Below are positions 7,538-13,695 of a DNA stretch of 14,227 bases, piece after piece. The translations under genes were made by a program, and so were the position numbers. Every line of letters begins with the position of its first letter. Position 1 is the first letter of the stretch. Source of the stretch: Methylococcaceae bacterium (GTDB lineage: Bacteria; Pseudomonadota; Gammaproteobacteria; Methylococcales; Methylomonadaceae); assembly GCA_003155565.1 (NCBI GenBank), contig PMDM01000141.1, forward strand, positions 4,936 to 19,162, read 5' to 3'. The notes under the pieces are model-generated. The model worked only from the letters and a program-made list of their open reading frames with translations, ran no database searches and was not told where the DNA came from.

Positions 7538-8065
7538 TTGACCAACTATCGACGCTACAGGGTGAAGGGAGGAACTTACTTTTTTACGGTGAGCTTGGTG
7601 GAGCGGAAACGGAAATTGTTGACTGAACATATTGATCTGTTGCGGGATGCTTTCCGCACGGTCAAAAAGGATCATTCGTTTCAAATTGATGCCATTGTGG
7701 TTTTGCCTGACCATTTACATACGGTATGGACATTACCCGAGGAAGATGATGATTTCAGCCTGCGTTGGCGGCAAATTAAATCCGCATTTTCCAGAAATAT
7801 CGAAACAGGCGAACGGATTTCTAAAAGCCGAAATCAAAAACAGGAGCGGGGCATTTGGCAACGACGATTTTGGGAACATGCGATTCGTGATGAACGAGAT
7901 TTTGCAAACCATTTGGATTACATTCACTTTAATCCGGTGAAACATAAGCTGGTAAAGCGTGTAATTGAGTGGCCTTATTCGTCTTTCCATCGTTATGTAC
8001 GGTTGGGTATGTATCCGTTTGATTGGTTTGGCTTTGAGGGTGAATCTTTGGATTTTGAACATTAA
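7538..8065 (+). CDS. REP-associated tyrosine transposase (RAYT, Y1 HUH family)
   Basis: A 175-residue protein of typical RAYT length. It begins NYRRYRVKGGTYFFTVSL, the standard family start, which supports the TTG start at 7538; GGA (7526-7528) lies 9 bases upstream. The HUH pair is in LPDHLHTVWTLP (residues 57-68; the metal-binding histidines are in DHLH). The catalytic tyrosine is in HLDYIHFNPVKH (about 127-138), followed by the usual WPYSSFHRYV block near the end. These enzymes cut single-stranded DNA at REP hairpins next to the GTAG tetranucleotide and are thought to spread REPs. All key residues are present, so it looks active. The matching REP substrates are just upstream, consistent with a gene that serves its own repeats. 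It overlaps no neighbour and is probably transcribed weakly by itself. Confidence 0.93.
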   Translation: MTNYRRYRVKGGTYFFTVSLVERKRKLLTEHIDLLRDAFRTVKKDHSFQIDAIVVLPDHLHTVWTLPEEDDDFSLRWRQIKSAFSRNIETGERISKSRNQKQERGIWQRRFWEHAIRDERDFANHLDYIHFNPVKHKLVKRVIEWPYSSFHRYVRLGMYPFDWFGFEGESLDFEH

Positions 8066-8121
8066 ATGGTCGTATGGTGTGTGAATCGTAGTAACCAAGT
8101 ATCCAAGGTTTTTTGAAAGCT

Positions 8122-8134
8122 GTAAGGCCGTAAG
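8122..8134 (+). repeat. Right copy of 13-bp direct repeat
   Basis: GTAAGGCCGTAAG is identical to 7334-7346. The rest of the 129-base gap between the RAYT stop and brnA shows no gene. Confidence 0.6.
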
Positions 8135-8194
8135 GCACACTCCACAACCCGACCTGCTGCCATAGAACTTGTATCCCACGCGGAACGAATGTGG

Positions 8195-8443
8195 TTACGC
8201 CACCCGCAACTCCTCGTGCAAAATCTTCCGCAAAATCTCAGCGGTGAGGGGCGCCGACTCTGGGGACAGGCTGGTGCGTAAGGTTTCGTTAATCAGGGTT
8301 TGATAGCCCTTGCCGGTTTGCGTAGCACGCTCACGGAAAGCCGCGAGTATATCGTCATCCAAAAAAATAGTGATGCGGGTTTTGCTTGCGGGTTCAACCA
8401 CCGCTCCGCGTGTGCCAGTCGAAAAGTCATACTCGTCTTTCAT
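8195..8443 (-). CDS. brnA: BrnA-family antitoxin (ribbon-helix-helix)
   Basis: An 82-residue minus-strand protein. Residues about 20-60 (KTRITIFLDDDILAAFRERA, then GKGYQTLINETLR) form a ribbon-helix-helix DNA-binding domain with the GYQTLIN signature of BrnA. The family pairs with BrnT, blocks its RNase activity and represses the shared promoter. The start at 8443 is supported by GAGG within the last codons of brnT, 8 bases upstream; only 3 bases separate the genes, so translation is coupled. In BrnTA modules the toxin gene comes first, as here. The C-terminal part (LTAEILRKILHEELRVA) likely contacts the toxin. Confidence 0.92.
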   Translation of the reverse strand: MKDEYDFSTGTRGAVVEPASKTRITIFLDDDILAAFRERATQTGKGYQTLINETLRTSLSPESAPLTAEILRKILHEELRVA

Positions 8444-8446
8444 GGT

Positions 8447-8713
8447 TTAGCCCTCGTAAGTGCGCCGCTCGTGAGGTTCAGCGGTACGTGCGGAAATAAC
8501 CCGGATCACATCCTCACCCCGGTAGTGATACGCCACTACCAACAGGCGACCGAAGCCGTCCATGCCCAGCGTCACAAAACGTTCTTCGTCATGGTCGCGG
8601 TCTTCAACGGTGATTGCGCGGTCATCATAAAAAACACCTTCAACATCAGTCAGATCAATCTGATGTTTTTGGAAATTTATTTTGTTTTTGATGGGGTCAT
8701 TGGTAATGTTCAT
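8447..8713 (-). CDS. brnT: BrnT-family ribonuclease toxin
   Basis: An 88-residue minus-strand protein with the BrnT layout: NKINFQKHQIDLTDVEGVFYDD near the start, EERFVTLGMDGFGRLLVVAYHYRGEDVIRVISARTA in the centre, and ERRTYEG at the end. BrnT is a RelE-like mRNA-cleaving toxin of type II systems, neutralised by BrnA. The first strand (ITNDPIKNK) departs from the usual FEWDPAKA, but the rest is typical. It is the first gene of the brnTA operon. No good Shine-Dalgarno precedes the ATG and the likely promoter is very close, so the message may have almost no leader. Confidence 0.92.
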   Translation of the reverse strand: MNITNDPIKNKINFQKHQIDLTDVEGVFYDDRAITVEDRDHDEERFVTLGMDGFGRLLVVAYHYRGEDVIRVISARTAEPHERRTYEG

Positions 8714-8721
8714 GAGCTTGC

Positions 8722-8749
8722 ATTATGCATATTTTATATGTATTTGCAA
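8722..8749 (-). promoter_or_regulatory. brnTA promoter with palindromic operator
   Basis: Read on the minus strand, TTGCAA (8749-8744) and CATAAT (8727-8722) are 16 bases apart. Between them lies the palindrome CATAT-AAA-ATATG (8740-8728), a plausible BrnA operator, since BrnA autoregulates its operon. Transcription would start about where brnT begins. Confidence 0.5.
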
Positions 8750-8818
8750 TCATTTTGGTTCTAACAGTTCTTTAGATAATAGCGGGTAGTTTACGTGGCT
8801 CAAATTTCCCGAATTCCG

Positions 8819-8847
8819 TTACACTTCATGTGGGCTTGCTGTAAAAT
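8819..8847 (+). promoter_or_regulatory. Sigma-70-like promoter of the lipoprotein gene
   Basis: TTACAC (8819-8824), 17 bases, TAAAAT (8842-8847). Transcription would start near 8854, only about 7 bases before the ATG at 8861. This supports that start and points to a leaderless or near-leaderless mRNA. Confidence 0.5.
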
Positions 8848-8860
8848 TTATTCAATTCTT

Positions 8861-9973
8861 ATGAAAAATACCCAGATTAATTATTTGCTACTTCCCTGTG
8901 TCTTTGCTATCGCACTGACCATCAGCGCCTGCACGCCTAAATACAGTACCGTTACACCCGAATTGCGTACTCAATTGCTGTCTGACTTCAAGGCGGGTAG
9001 AACGAATTTGTCCTGCCAATTAAGTTGCGATTGGAGTTGGTTACGCAATTTTAACCCAATGGTGTTACTACACAACACCAATCAATGGGAGTCTCTAGCC
9101 CTATTAGTGATGCAGACCGGTCTTGAAAAAGACATTGCTTATTATTTTCTTGGGCGTGCAGCAGACGGTCTAGGTTATAACCAAGCCGCCATTGGCTACT
9201 ATAAACGAAGTTCAAATTTATCAGGCGACGCCACCAGTTTGCACCATTGCCGATCATTGCAAAATGGATGTGGTGGCATCGATATGGCTTCAGGCATTCA
9301 AGCACGCCTCGCTGCTAGTCAAACGATTGGCATGGCACCAACGGGCATTGGACAAACCAATGTGGATGAAACTGTAGTTCAGGATAATAATAACCCCGAG
9401 AATTATCCCCAAAATACCCAGGAAAATAATAACAAGAGCAACCAAGAGCAGTTGCAAAAGCAGCTAATTGAAGCAATGCTAACACCGCCCTACAGCCAAA
9501 GAGGGGAAGCGAAGTGGACAGTAGAAACAATTAAAGGCATGCCCTTCTTAAAAGGCAACCAAATGACTTTGTACGGAAATGCCTACGCCAATATTTTTTG
9601 CGATAGAAGCAATTTAAAGTTTGTATCCATCTACGAAGTGGGTGATGTCGCATCCACTATCGCAACAGGTAATTACCTTCACTCTTTAAAACTCGATGGT
9701 TCTGAAATCCCACTCCCTAAACCGCTGGATTCAGATTCTACCGATAACGGCTATGTCAGTGTGGCTTTCAATTTAGGCCCGAAACTTGTGAGCAAAATTT
9801 ACTCTGCTCGTTCCGGAATTGGGCACAATATGAAATTGGCCGAAGATTCACCGACTGGTCATTGGTATATTATCGATATTACTCCAGAGGGTACTAAGCT
9901 CATTAAGAGTTTTATCGATGAGTGCAGAAAACAACAGGCGCTTTTTGCTAAGTCAAAACGCAAAGGAAAATAA
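8861..9973 (+). CDS. Putative lipoprotein of unknown function with TPR/Sel1-like part
   Basis: About 370 residues from the ATG at 8861. An in-frame GTG at 8795 is possible but lies upstream of the promoter and would bury the signal peptide. Residues 1-24 end in the lipobox ISAC, with Cys24 as lipidation site. Residues about 35-145 contain helical repeat-like segments (ESLALLVMQTG, DIAYYFLGRAADGLGYNQAAIGYYKRS), resembling one or two TPR/Sel1 units. Four cysteines (SCQLSC, HHC, NGC) may form disulfides. An Asn/Gln-rich linker follows (about 175-205). A C-terminal beta-rich domain (about 220-345: MTLYGNAYANIFC, NLKFVSIYEVGD, GHWYIIDITPEG) ends in a basic tail. I do not recognise the whole. It converges on the minus-strand reductase gene. 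The product is likely periplasmic, anchored in the inner or outer membrane. Confidence 0.65.
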   Translation: MKNTQINYLLLPCVFAIALTISACTPKYSTVTPELRTQLLSDFKAGRTNLSCQLSCDWSWLRNFNPMVLLHNTNQWESLALLVMQTGLEKDIAYYFLGRAADGLGYNQAAIGYYKRSSNLSGDATSLHHCRSLQNGCGGIDMASGIQARLAASQTIGMAPTGIGQTNVDETVVQDNNNPENYPQNTQENNNKSNQEQLQKQLIEAMLTPPYSQRGEAKWTVETIKGMPFLKGNQMTLYGNAYANIFCDRSNLKFVSIYEVGDVASTIATGNYLHSLKLDGSEIPLPKPLDSDSTDNGYVSVAFNLGPKLVSKIYSARSGIGHNMKLAEDSPTGHWYIIDITPEGTKLIKSFIDECRKQQALFAKSKRKGK

Positions 9974-9990
9974 GTCAGATTGAATGTCTG

Positions 9991-10140
9991 TTAACCGGAA
10001 AACTGACTCAGTGCCTCGACAGCCTGGTTTGGGTCGGTTTCCTCGATTTTATACCTAGTCAAAAAAGGAATCAGCCAGTGTCTGCTATTGGGAAACGGAG
10101 TAGTATGTCCTGTTTTTAGTACTAAATCATAACAAAGTTC
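9991..10140 (-). pseudogene. Startless 49-codon coding remnant beyond the reductase gene
   Basis: On the minus strand an open frame runs from just after a TAG (10141-10143) to a TAA (9991-9993). Its translation looks protein-like: ELCYDLVLKTGHTTPFPN, then SRHWLIPFLTRYKIEETDPN, then QAVEALSQFSG. There is no ATG or GTG near its beginning. It overlaps the last codons of the aldo/keto reductase in the +1 frame. It could be the end of a gene whose front was lost, or a former extension of the reductase split by a frameshift. I do not recognise the family, and the 49 codons could be chance. Confidence 0.35.
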
Positions 10141-10975
10141 CTATAGCCGCGCATTCTTCGGGATTAAGTTCAAAATCGAAGATCGCCAAGTCTTCCAACA
10201 TGTGTGTTGCGGAGGTCGTTCCAGTTAACGGGACAATTCCTATTTGGGTCAAGTACCTGAAAAACACCTGGGCGGCACTGCGTTTGTATTTTGTTGCCAG
10301 GCTTTGCAAGGTATTATCCGCCAAGATATGAGGATTGGCAGTCAACGTCCAGAAACTTTGGTAAATGACCCCATTTCCTCGGCAAAAATCTCGGATAGTA
10401 CGGTCATACTCGGTATCGGAATAAAAGCGATTCTGGATGACAGCCGGTGTGATTTCAGCGGCGCGATACAAATCTTCCAATGTTTTCAAGTCATAGCAAT
10501 TGCTGATGCCCAGTTGTTTAACGCCGCTGCTTATGACGAGTTTCTCCATCGCCTGCCAGACTCCCATTGTTTGCTCCTGGTTTGCTAACGGCGAATGCAG
10601 CACAAGGCAATCCAGGTAAGTCGTTTGCAAGTTATTGAGGGAAACCTGGAACGATTGGGCAACTTGATCGCTTAGGTTTGCCTTGGGATCGTAAGGGATA
10701 CTATTGGAGTCCTGCCCGTTCACGGAGGTAAATTTGCTTTGCAGGTAAAGTTTGGATCGGTCTACTAGGCCACGACTTATACAAGCAGCGATACCTTCCC
10801 CAACTCCAGCTTCATGGTAATGTTTGGGTTGGCAAGCTGTGTCGATACCCCGAAAACCCGTGACAATGGCTTGTTCCACCAGTTTCGCTGTACGTTCTTT
10901 TTTCCATGCCGTGCCATAAATGACCTTCGGCATCTTGATACCCGCTTTGGTCGTGATGAAATCGTCAGGTTTCAT
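10127..10975 (-). CDS. Aldo/keto reductase
   Basis: A 282-residue NADPH-type oxidoreductase from the ATG at 10973-10975. An earlier in-frame ATG at 11020 would add 15 residues reaching into the previous gene. GGTGGG lies just before the chosen start, and 282 is the usual family length. The catalytic tetrad is visible as Asp45 (FRGIDTA), Tyr53 (KHYHE), Lys81 (LYLQSKFT) and His127 (DCLVLHSP). Later come QNRFY and the end block FDFELNPEECAAI typical of the family. The substrate cannot be told. The gene overlaps the end of the LOG-family gene by 11 bases, so the two form an operon, perhaps with translational coupling. The sequence DTACQPKHYHEAG is slightly longer than the common DTAxxYGNE spacing, as in eukaryote-like members. 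A coding-like remnant lies beyond the stop. Confidence 0.88.
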   Translation of the reverse strand: MKPDDFITTKAGIKMPKVIYGTAWKKERTAKLVEQAIVTGFRGIDTACQPKHYHEAGVGEGIAACISRGLVDRSKLYLQSKFTSVNGQDSNSIPYDPKANLSDQVAQSFQVSLNNLQTTYLDCLVLHSPLANQEQTMGVWQAMEKLVISSGVKQLGISNCYDLKTLEDLYRAAEITPAVIQNRFYSDTEYDRTIRDFCRGNGVIYQSFWTLTANPHILADNTLQSLATKYKRSAAQVFFRYLTQIGIVPLTGTTSATHMLEDLAIFDFELNPEECAAIGTLL

Positions 10976-11546
10976 TTTTGCCCACCCAATGTGTAATGGC
11001 AGGAGGCTGGTAATTGTCAAAGCGATCCAGCAACGCGTCTGGGGTTTTTTCCACCATTAACAGGGCATGGTGGTGTTTTTTAACAAATTGCTCCGCTAAA
11101 GCGTGTTCCAAAAATCCAATCAGCAAATCATAATAACCGTCAATATTGAGCAAGCCACAAGGCTTATTGTGAAAGCCAAGCTGTGCCCAAGTCCAAATCT
11201 CAAACAGTTCTTCAAGTGTCCCAATGCCGCCGGGCAGGGCGATAAAGCCATCTGCAAGTTCGGCCATCAACATTTTCCTTTCATGCATGGATTGGGTGAT
11301 GTGCAATTCCGTGAGGTTTTGGTGCGCGACCTCTTTATGCGCCAAGGCTCTTGGGATGACTCCGATGGCTTTGCCGCCGAGCTTTAGTACACTATAAGCC
11401 AATATCCCCATACCGGCGCCGCCGTAAACCAATGTGATATTGCGGCTGACCAATGCCTCGGCAAGTGATATTGCCGATGAAGCGTAAATTCCACTTCGTC
11501 CTGAGCTCGAACCACAATAGATACAGAGACTGCTAATTGACGGCAT
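10965..11546 (-). CDS. LOG-family (TIGR00730) nucleotide phosphoribohydrolase
   Basis: A 193-residue cytosolic Rossmann-like protein. It starts with LCIYCGSSSG and carries VYGGAGMGIL (40-49). It then has the family signatures MHERK (87-91) and PGGIGTLEELFE (105-116), whose arginine and glutamates form the active site. LOG enzymes release a base from nucleoside 5'-monophosphates, and some make cytokinins in plants and bacteria; in bacteria the physiological substrate is often unknown. The N-terminal start is the usual one for the family, although the Shine-Dalgarno is not obvious. It is the first gene of the pair with the aldo/keto reductase; no common pathway is evident. It is divergent from tonB across a 242-base gap that contains a repeat element. 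Confidence 0.93.
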   Translation of the reverse strand: MPSISSLCIYCGSSSGRSGIYASSAISLAEALVSRNITLVYGGAGMGILAYSVLKLGGKAIGVIPRALAHKEVAHQNLTELHITQSMHERKMLMAELADGFIALPGGIGTLEELFEIWTWAQLGFHNKPCGLLNIDGYYDLLIGFLEHALAEQFVKKHHHALLMVEKTPDALLDRFDNYQPPAITHWVGKNET

Positions 11547-11673
11547 AATGATTGTTTGCTGAATACTTTACCAATGTTCAGATTTATGATTTCATTTTAT
11601 TATGCAACAACTTAAACCGAAATGATTTTAACAGTTGCCAAATCAAGCCGGAATAACCTGGACACCTGTATTA

Positions 11674-11765
11674 ATACCAATCCCAATAAGTTCTCATTGT
11701 TACCTTCTCCAAAGGGAGAAGGCCAGGATGAGGGGATTCATATAACAACTTTTTGGGATTGGTAT
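11674..11765. repeat. 92-bp MITE-like element with perfect 13-bp terminal inverted repeats
   Basis: ATACCAATCCCAA (11674-11686) and TTGGGATTGGTAT (11753-11765) are perfect inverted copies. Inside is an 8-bp hairpin CCTTCTCC/GGAGAAGG (11703-11710, 11715-11722). On the minus strand the interior reads CCCCTCATCCTGGCC, a motif I recall in dispersed repeats of Gammaproteobacteria. No reading frame of its own is evident. A clear target-site duplication was not found. It lies in the tonB upstream region. Confidence 0.75.
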
Positions 11766-11768
11766 AAC
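11760..11768 (+). promoter_or_regulatory. Possible extended -10 promoter for tonB made by the repeat's end
   Basis: TGGTATAAC fits an extended -10 (TGnTATAAT). It spans the right edge of the MITE-like element. Transcription would begin near 11775, about 14 bases before the tonB start. No convincing -35 is seen. Speculative. Confidence 0.3.
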
Positions 11769-11788
11769 TTCCCGTTAAGACAAAGATA

Positions 11789-12514
11789 GTGCAAAAAATA
11801 TCACGCTTATTTGAAGCGCTGACTGGCGAAATAAACCATCGCCCTATCGTGGGCTTATTGACTGTTTTAGTGGTGTTGTTGCACTTATTGGCGGTTGTTT
11901 GGTTATTACAACCAACTGAGCCGGACAACGTGACAAAACCGCTGAAAGTTATGGAAGTGGCATTGATTTCTGAACCTAGCCCAAAAGCTGAAATCGCGCC
12001 ACCTGCACCGCCCAAAAAGGTTCCGCCGAAAAAAAAGGCTGTCAAGCCACCAGTCAAGAAAGAGCCGGTTATCAACAAAAAGGTGGAACGCCCAAAACCG
12101 CAATTGGTAGCTGATGAACCGTCCCCAGTACAACCGTCGCCTTCCGACTCCGTCCAAAAATCGGAAACATCGGTGTCATCGACAGCATCCACCAATAAGT
12201 CTACAAAAACCGGCAATGGTGAAGCGCCTACTAAAGCAGTGAGTTCTGGCGTTGTCCCATTGCTGCGGGTTAAGCCTAAATATCCAATGCGTGCAGCTAG
12301 TCGGCATATCGAAGGCTGGGTTAAAATCGAATTCACGGTGAGTCCGACAGGAACTGTTACAAATGCCAATGTTGTCGGCGCTTCGCCCTCTGGTATTTTT
12401 GATGAAGCGGCGTTGGACGCAATCAAGAAATGGAAATTCAAACAGAAGATAGTTAACGGCAACGCGGTTACTCAACGTGCGGTGCAAGTGCTTAAATTTA
12501 CGTTACTACAATAA
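11789..12514 (+). CDS. tonB: TonB energy-transducing protein
   Basis: 241 residues with a GTG start; AAGA (11777-11780) lies 8 bases upstream. One membrane anchor spans residues about 20-40 and includes a histidine (LLHLLAVVWLL, His32), like the essential His of the TonB anchor. A Pro/Lys-rich stretch (about 64-110, PPAPPKKVPPKKK) spans the periplasm, followed by a Ser/Thr-rich linker. The C-terminal TonB domain (about 155-241) has KPKYPMRAASR, EGWVKIEFTVSPTGTVTNANVVGASP and FDEAALDAIKKWKFKQ. It passes energy from ExbB/ExbD to TonB-dependent outer-membrane receptors, for example for metal chelates or vitamin B12. It is first in a tonB-exbB-exbD cluster with a 57-base gap before exbB. The receptor gene is not in the window. 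Confidence 0.96.
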   Translation: MQKISRLFEALTGEINHRPIVGLLTVLVVLLHLLAVVWLLQPTEPDNVTKPLKVMEVALISEPSPKAEIAPPAPPKKVPPKKKAVKPPVKKEPVINKKVERPKPQLVADEPSPVQPSPSDSVQKSETSVSSTASTNKSTKTGNGEAPTKAVSSGVVPLLRVKPKYPMRAASRHIEGWVKIEFTVSPTGTVTNANVVGASPSGIFDEAALDAIKKWKFKQKIVNGNAVTQRAVQVLKFTLLQ

Positions 12515-12571
12515 TGGTGGCTGAAACCCCCTACTATTTTTTACTTTGACCGACTAAAGAAGGAAATCTTA

Positions 12572-13237
12572 ATGCTTCATCATATTTTGCGCGCCGCTGT
12601 TATCGATGGTACCTTATATATTTTACTGGTATTTTCGGTAGTGTCCTGGACGCTTATTATTTTTAAATCCTGGCAGTTCTGGAAAAACAGTTATTGGAAC
12701 CGGCTTTTTAACAACGCGTTTTGGGAAGCCGAATCGCTGACCGAGGCAGAGGCATTGCCGACAAACAAATTCCGAGGGCCGCAAGCGCGTATTGCGCGGC
12801 AAGGTTTGGCGTGGCTGGCTGAGAGTCGGCAGTCCACAGGCAAGAAACTTAAGTTCCGAGGTACACCAAGTGAATTATTAGAACAATCCTTGTCCGTTCA
12901 ATTGCAGAAAGAGCTGCACTTGATGGAAAGCGGCCTGACGATACTGGCGAGTATAGGCAGCACCGCGCCATTTGTAGGGTTGTTCGGGACGGTTTTGGGC
13001 ATTATGCACGCCATGCACGATATCACTGAAAGCGGCTCGTCGAGCCTGGATGTGGTTGCAGGGCCCATTGGCGATGCCCTTGTCGCCACCGCCATCGGCA
13101 TAGCGGTCGCCGTGCCAGCCGTGTTGGCGTATAACTTTTTTTTGCGTCGCGTCAAACTGCACCGTGCCGGCTTAGAAAATTTCGTTGTCAGTTTCATCCA
13201 CGCCGCTTTAAATACAGATACCCAAAGTAAGGAATAA
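12572..13237 (+). CDS. exbB: ExbB, proton channel subunit of the TonB complex (MotA/TolQ/ExbB family)
   Basis: 221 residues, preceded by GAAGGAAA (12559-12566). It has three membrane segments: about 13-32, 126-147 (GSTAPFVGLFGTVLGIM) and 166-188 (IGDALVATAIGIAVAVPAVLAYN), with a cytoplasmic loop between the first two. The glycine/threonine-rich second and third segments carry the family signature and line the proton path with ExbD. Length is shorter than E. coli ExbB (244 residues) but normal for the family. It shares an operon with tonB and exbD; the exbD start follows 2 bases after the stop. Confidence 0.95.
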   Translation: MLHHILRAAVIDGTLYILLVFSVVSWTLIIFKSWQFWKNSYWNRLFNNAFWEAESLTEAEALPTNKFRGPQARIARQGLAWLAESRQSTGKKLKFRGTPSELLEQSLSVQLQKELHLMESGLTILASIGSTAPFVGLFGTVLGIMHAMHDITESGSSSLDVVAGPIGDALVATAIGIAVAVPAVLAYNFFLRRVKLHRAGLENFVVSFIHAALNTDTQSKE

Positions 13238-13239
13238 AA

Positions 13240-13650
13240 ATGGCTTTTAAACCGCAATCGGAAAACGAAAGTGCAATGAGCGAAATTAACGTCACTCCGC
13301 TCGTTGATGTTATGCTGGTGTTAGTCATTATTTTATTGGTGACGGCACCATTACTGACGCAATCAGTCCATGTGACGTTGCCGAAAACTGCCGAGACGAC
13401 GGCGAATATAGCCGAGCAGCCGCTGCAACTCGGAATTGACGCGCAAGGCCTTATAACACTCAATAAACAGCACATCGAAAACCTGGCTGCACTGGAAACA
13501 ATCTTGAAGAGCGAGCTAGCTAAAAACAAGGAAGTCGCAGTGCATTTATATGCCGACCAAGCCGTAGTTTACAAAAAAGTTGCGGAGGTCATGGCCACGG
13601 TGCAACACGCTGGAATTGCTAAAGTGGCATTCGTAACGGTAGAAGAATAG
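13240..13650 (+). CDS. exbD: ExbD, proton channel subunit of the TonB complex
   Basis: 136 residues. AAGGA near the exbB end (13228-13232) supports the ATG at 13240. A short cytoplasmic N-terminus leads to one membrane segment, NVTPLVDVMLVLVIILLVTAP. Asp23 in VDVML corresponds to the proton-binding Asp25 of E. coli ExbD. The periplasmic domain (from about residue 40) has SVHVTLPKT, LGIDAQGLITLN and the closing VHLYADQAVVYKKVAEVMATVQHAGIAKVAFVT, typical of ExbD/TolR. No terminator separates it from the DedA gene 45 bases downstream. Confidence 0.95.
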   Translation: MAFKPQSENESAMSEINVTPLVDVMLVLVIILLVTAPLLTQSVHVTLPKTAETTANIAEQPLQLGIDAQGLITLNKQHIENLAALETILKSELAKNKEVAVHLYADQAVVYKKVAEVMATVQHAGIAKVAFVTVEE

Positions 13651-13695
13651 TGTTTTCCTTTCCAAACAAATTTTTGGCTTAAAACGTTGGCACTT

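Larger units (their letters stand above)
7334..8134 (+). mobile_element. RAYT/REP unit bounded by a 13-bp direct repeat
   Basis: GTAAGGCCGTAAG occurs at 7334-7346 and again at 8122-8134. Between them lie the two REPs and the RAYT transposase gene. The left copy runs into the first REP and the right copy precedes GCACACTCC. The arrangement suggests a self-contained unit of about 0.8 kb that landed in the 3' end of the upstream gene. The repeat might be a target or end sequence, or only part of the REP family; the boundaries are inferred. Confidence 0.45.

Noticed and set aside
7733..8179. Minus-strand open frame of 148 codons opposite the RAYT gene
   Set aside because: The RAYT frame has clear family motifs, and the antisense product has no recognisable features or good start.
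8795..8860. GTG at 8795 as start of the lipoprotein gene
   Set aside because: It lies before the predicted promoter and would put 22 residues in front of an otherwise complete lipoprotein signal.
9973..10008. AGTCAG/CTGACT inverted repeat as a terminator for the lipoprotein gene
   Set aside because: Only 6 bp with a 24-base loop and no T-run.
11671..12462. Long minus-strand open frame of 263 codons opposite tonB
   Set aside because: It is the mirror of the Pro/Lys-rich tonB region and the repeat element. Its translation is low-complexity and resembles no protein, while tonB on the plus strand is unmistakable.
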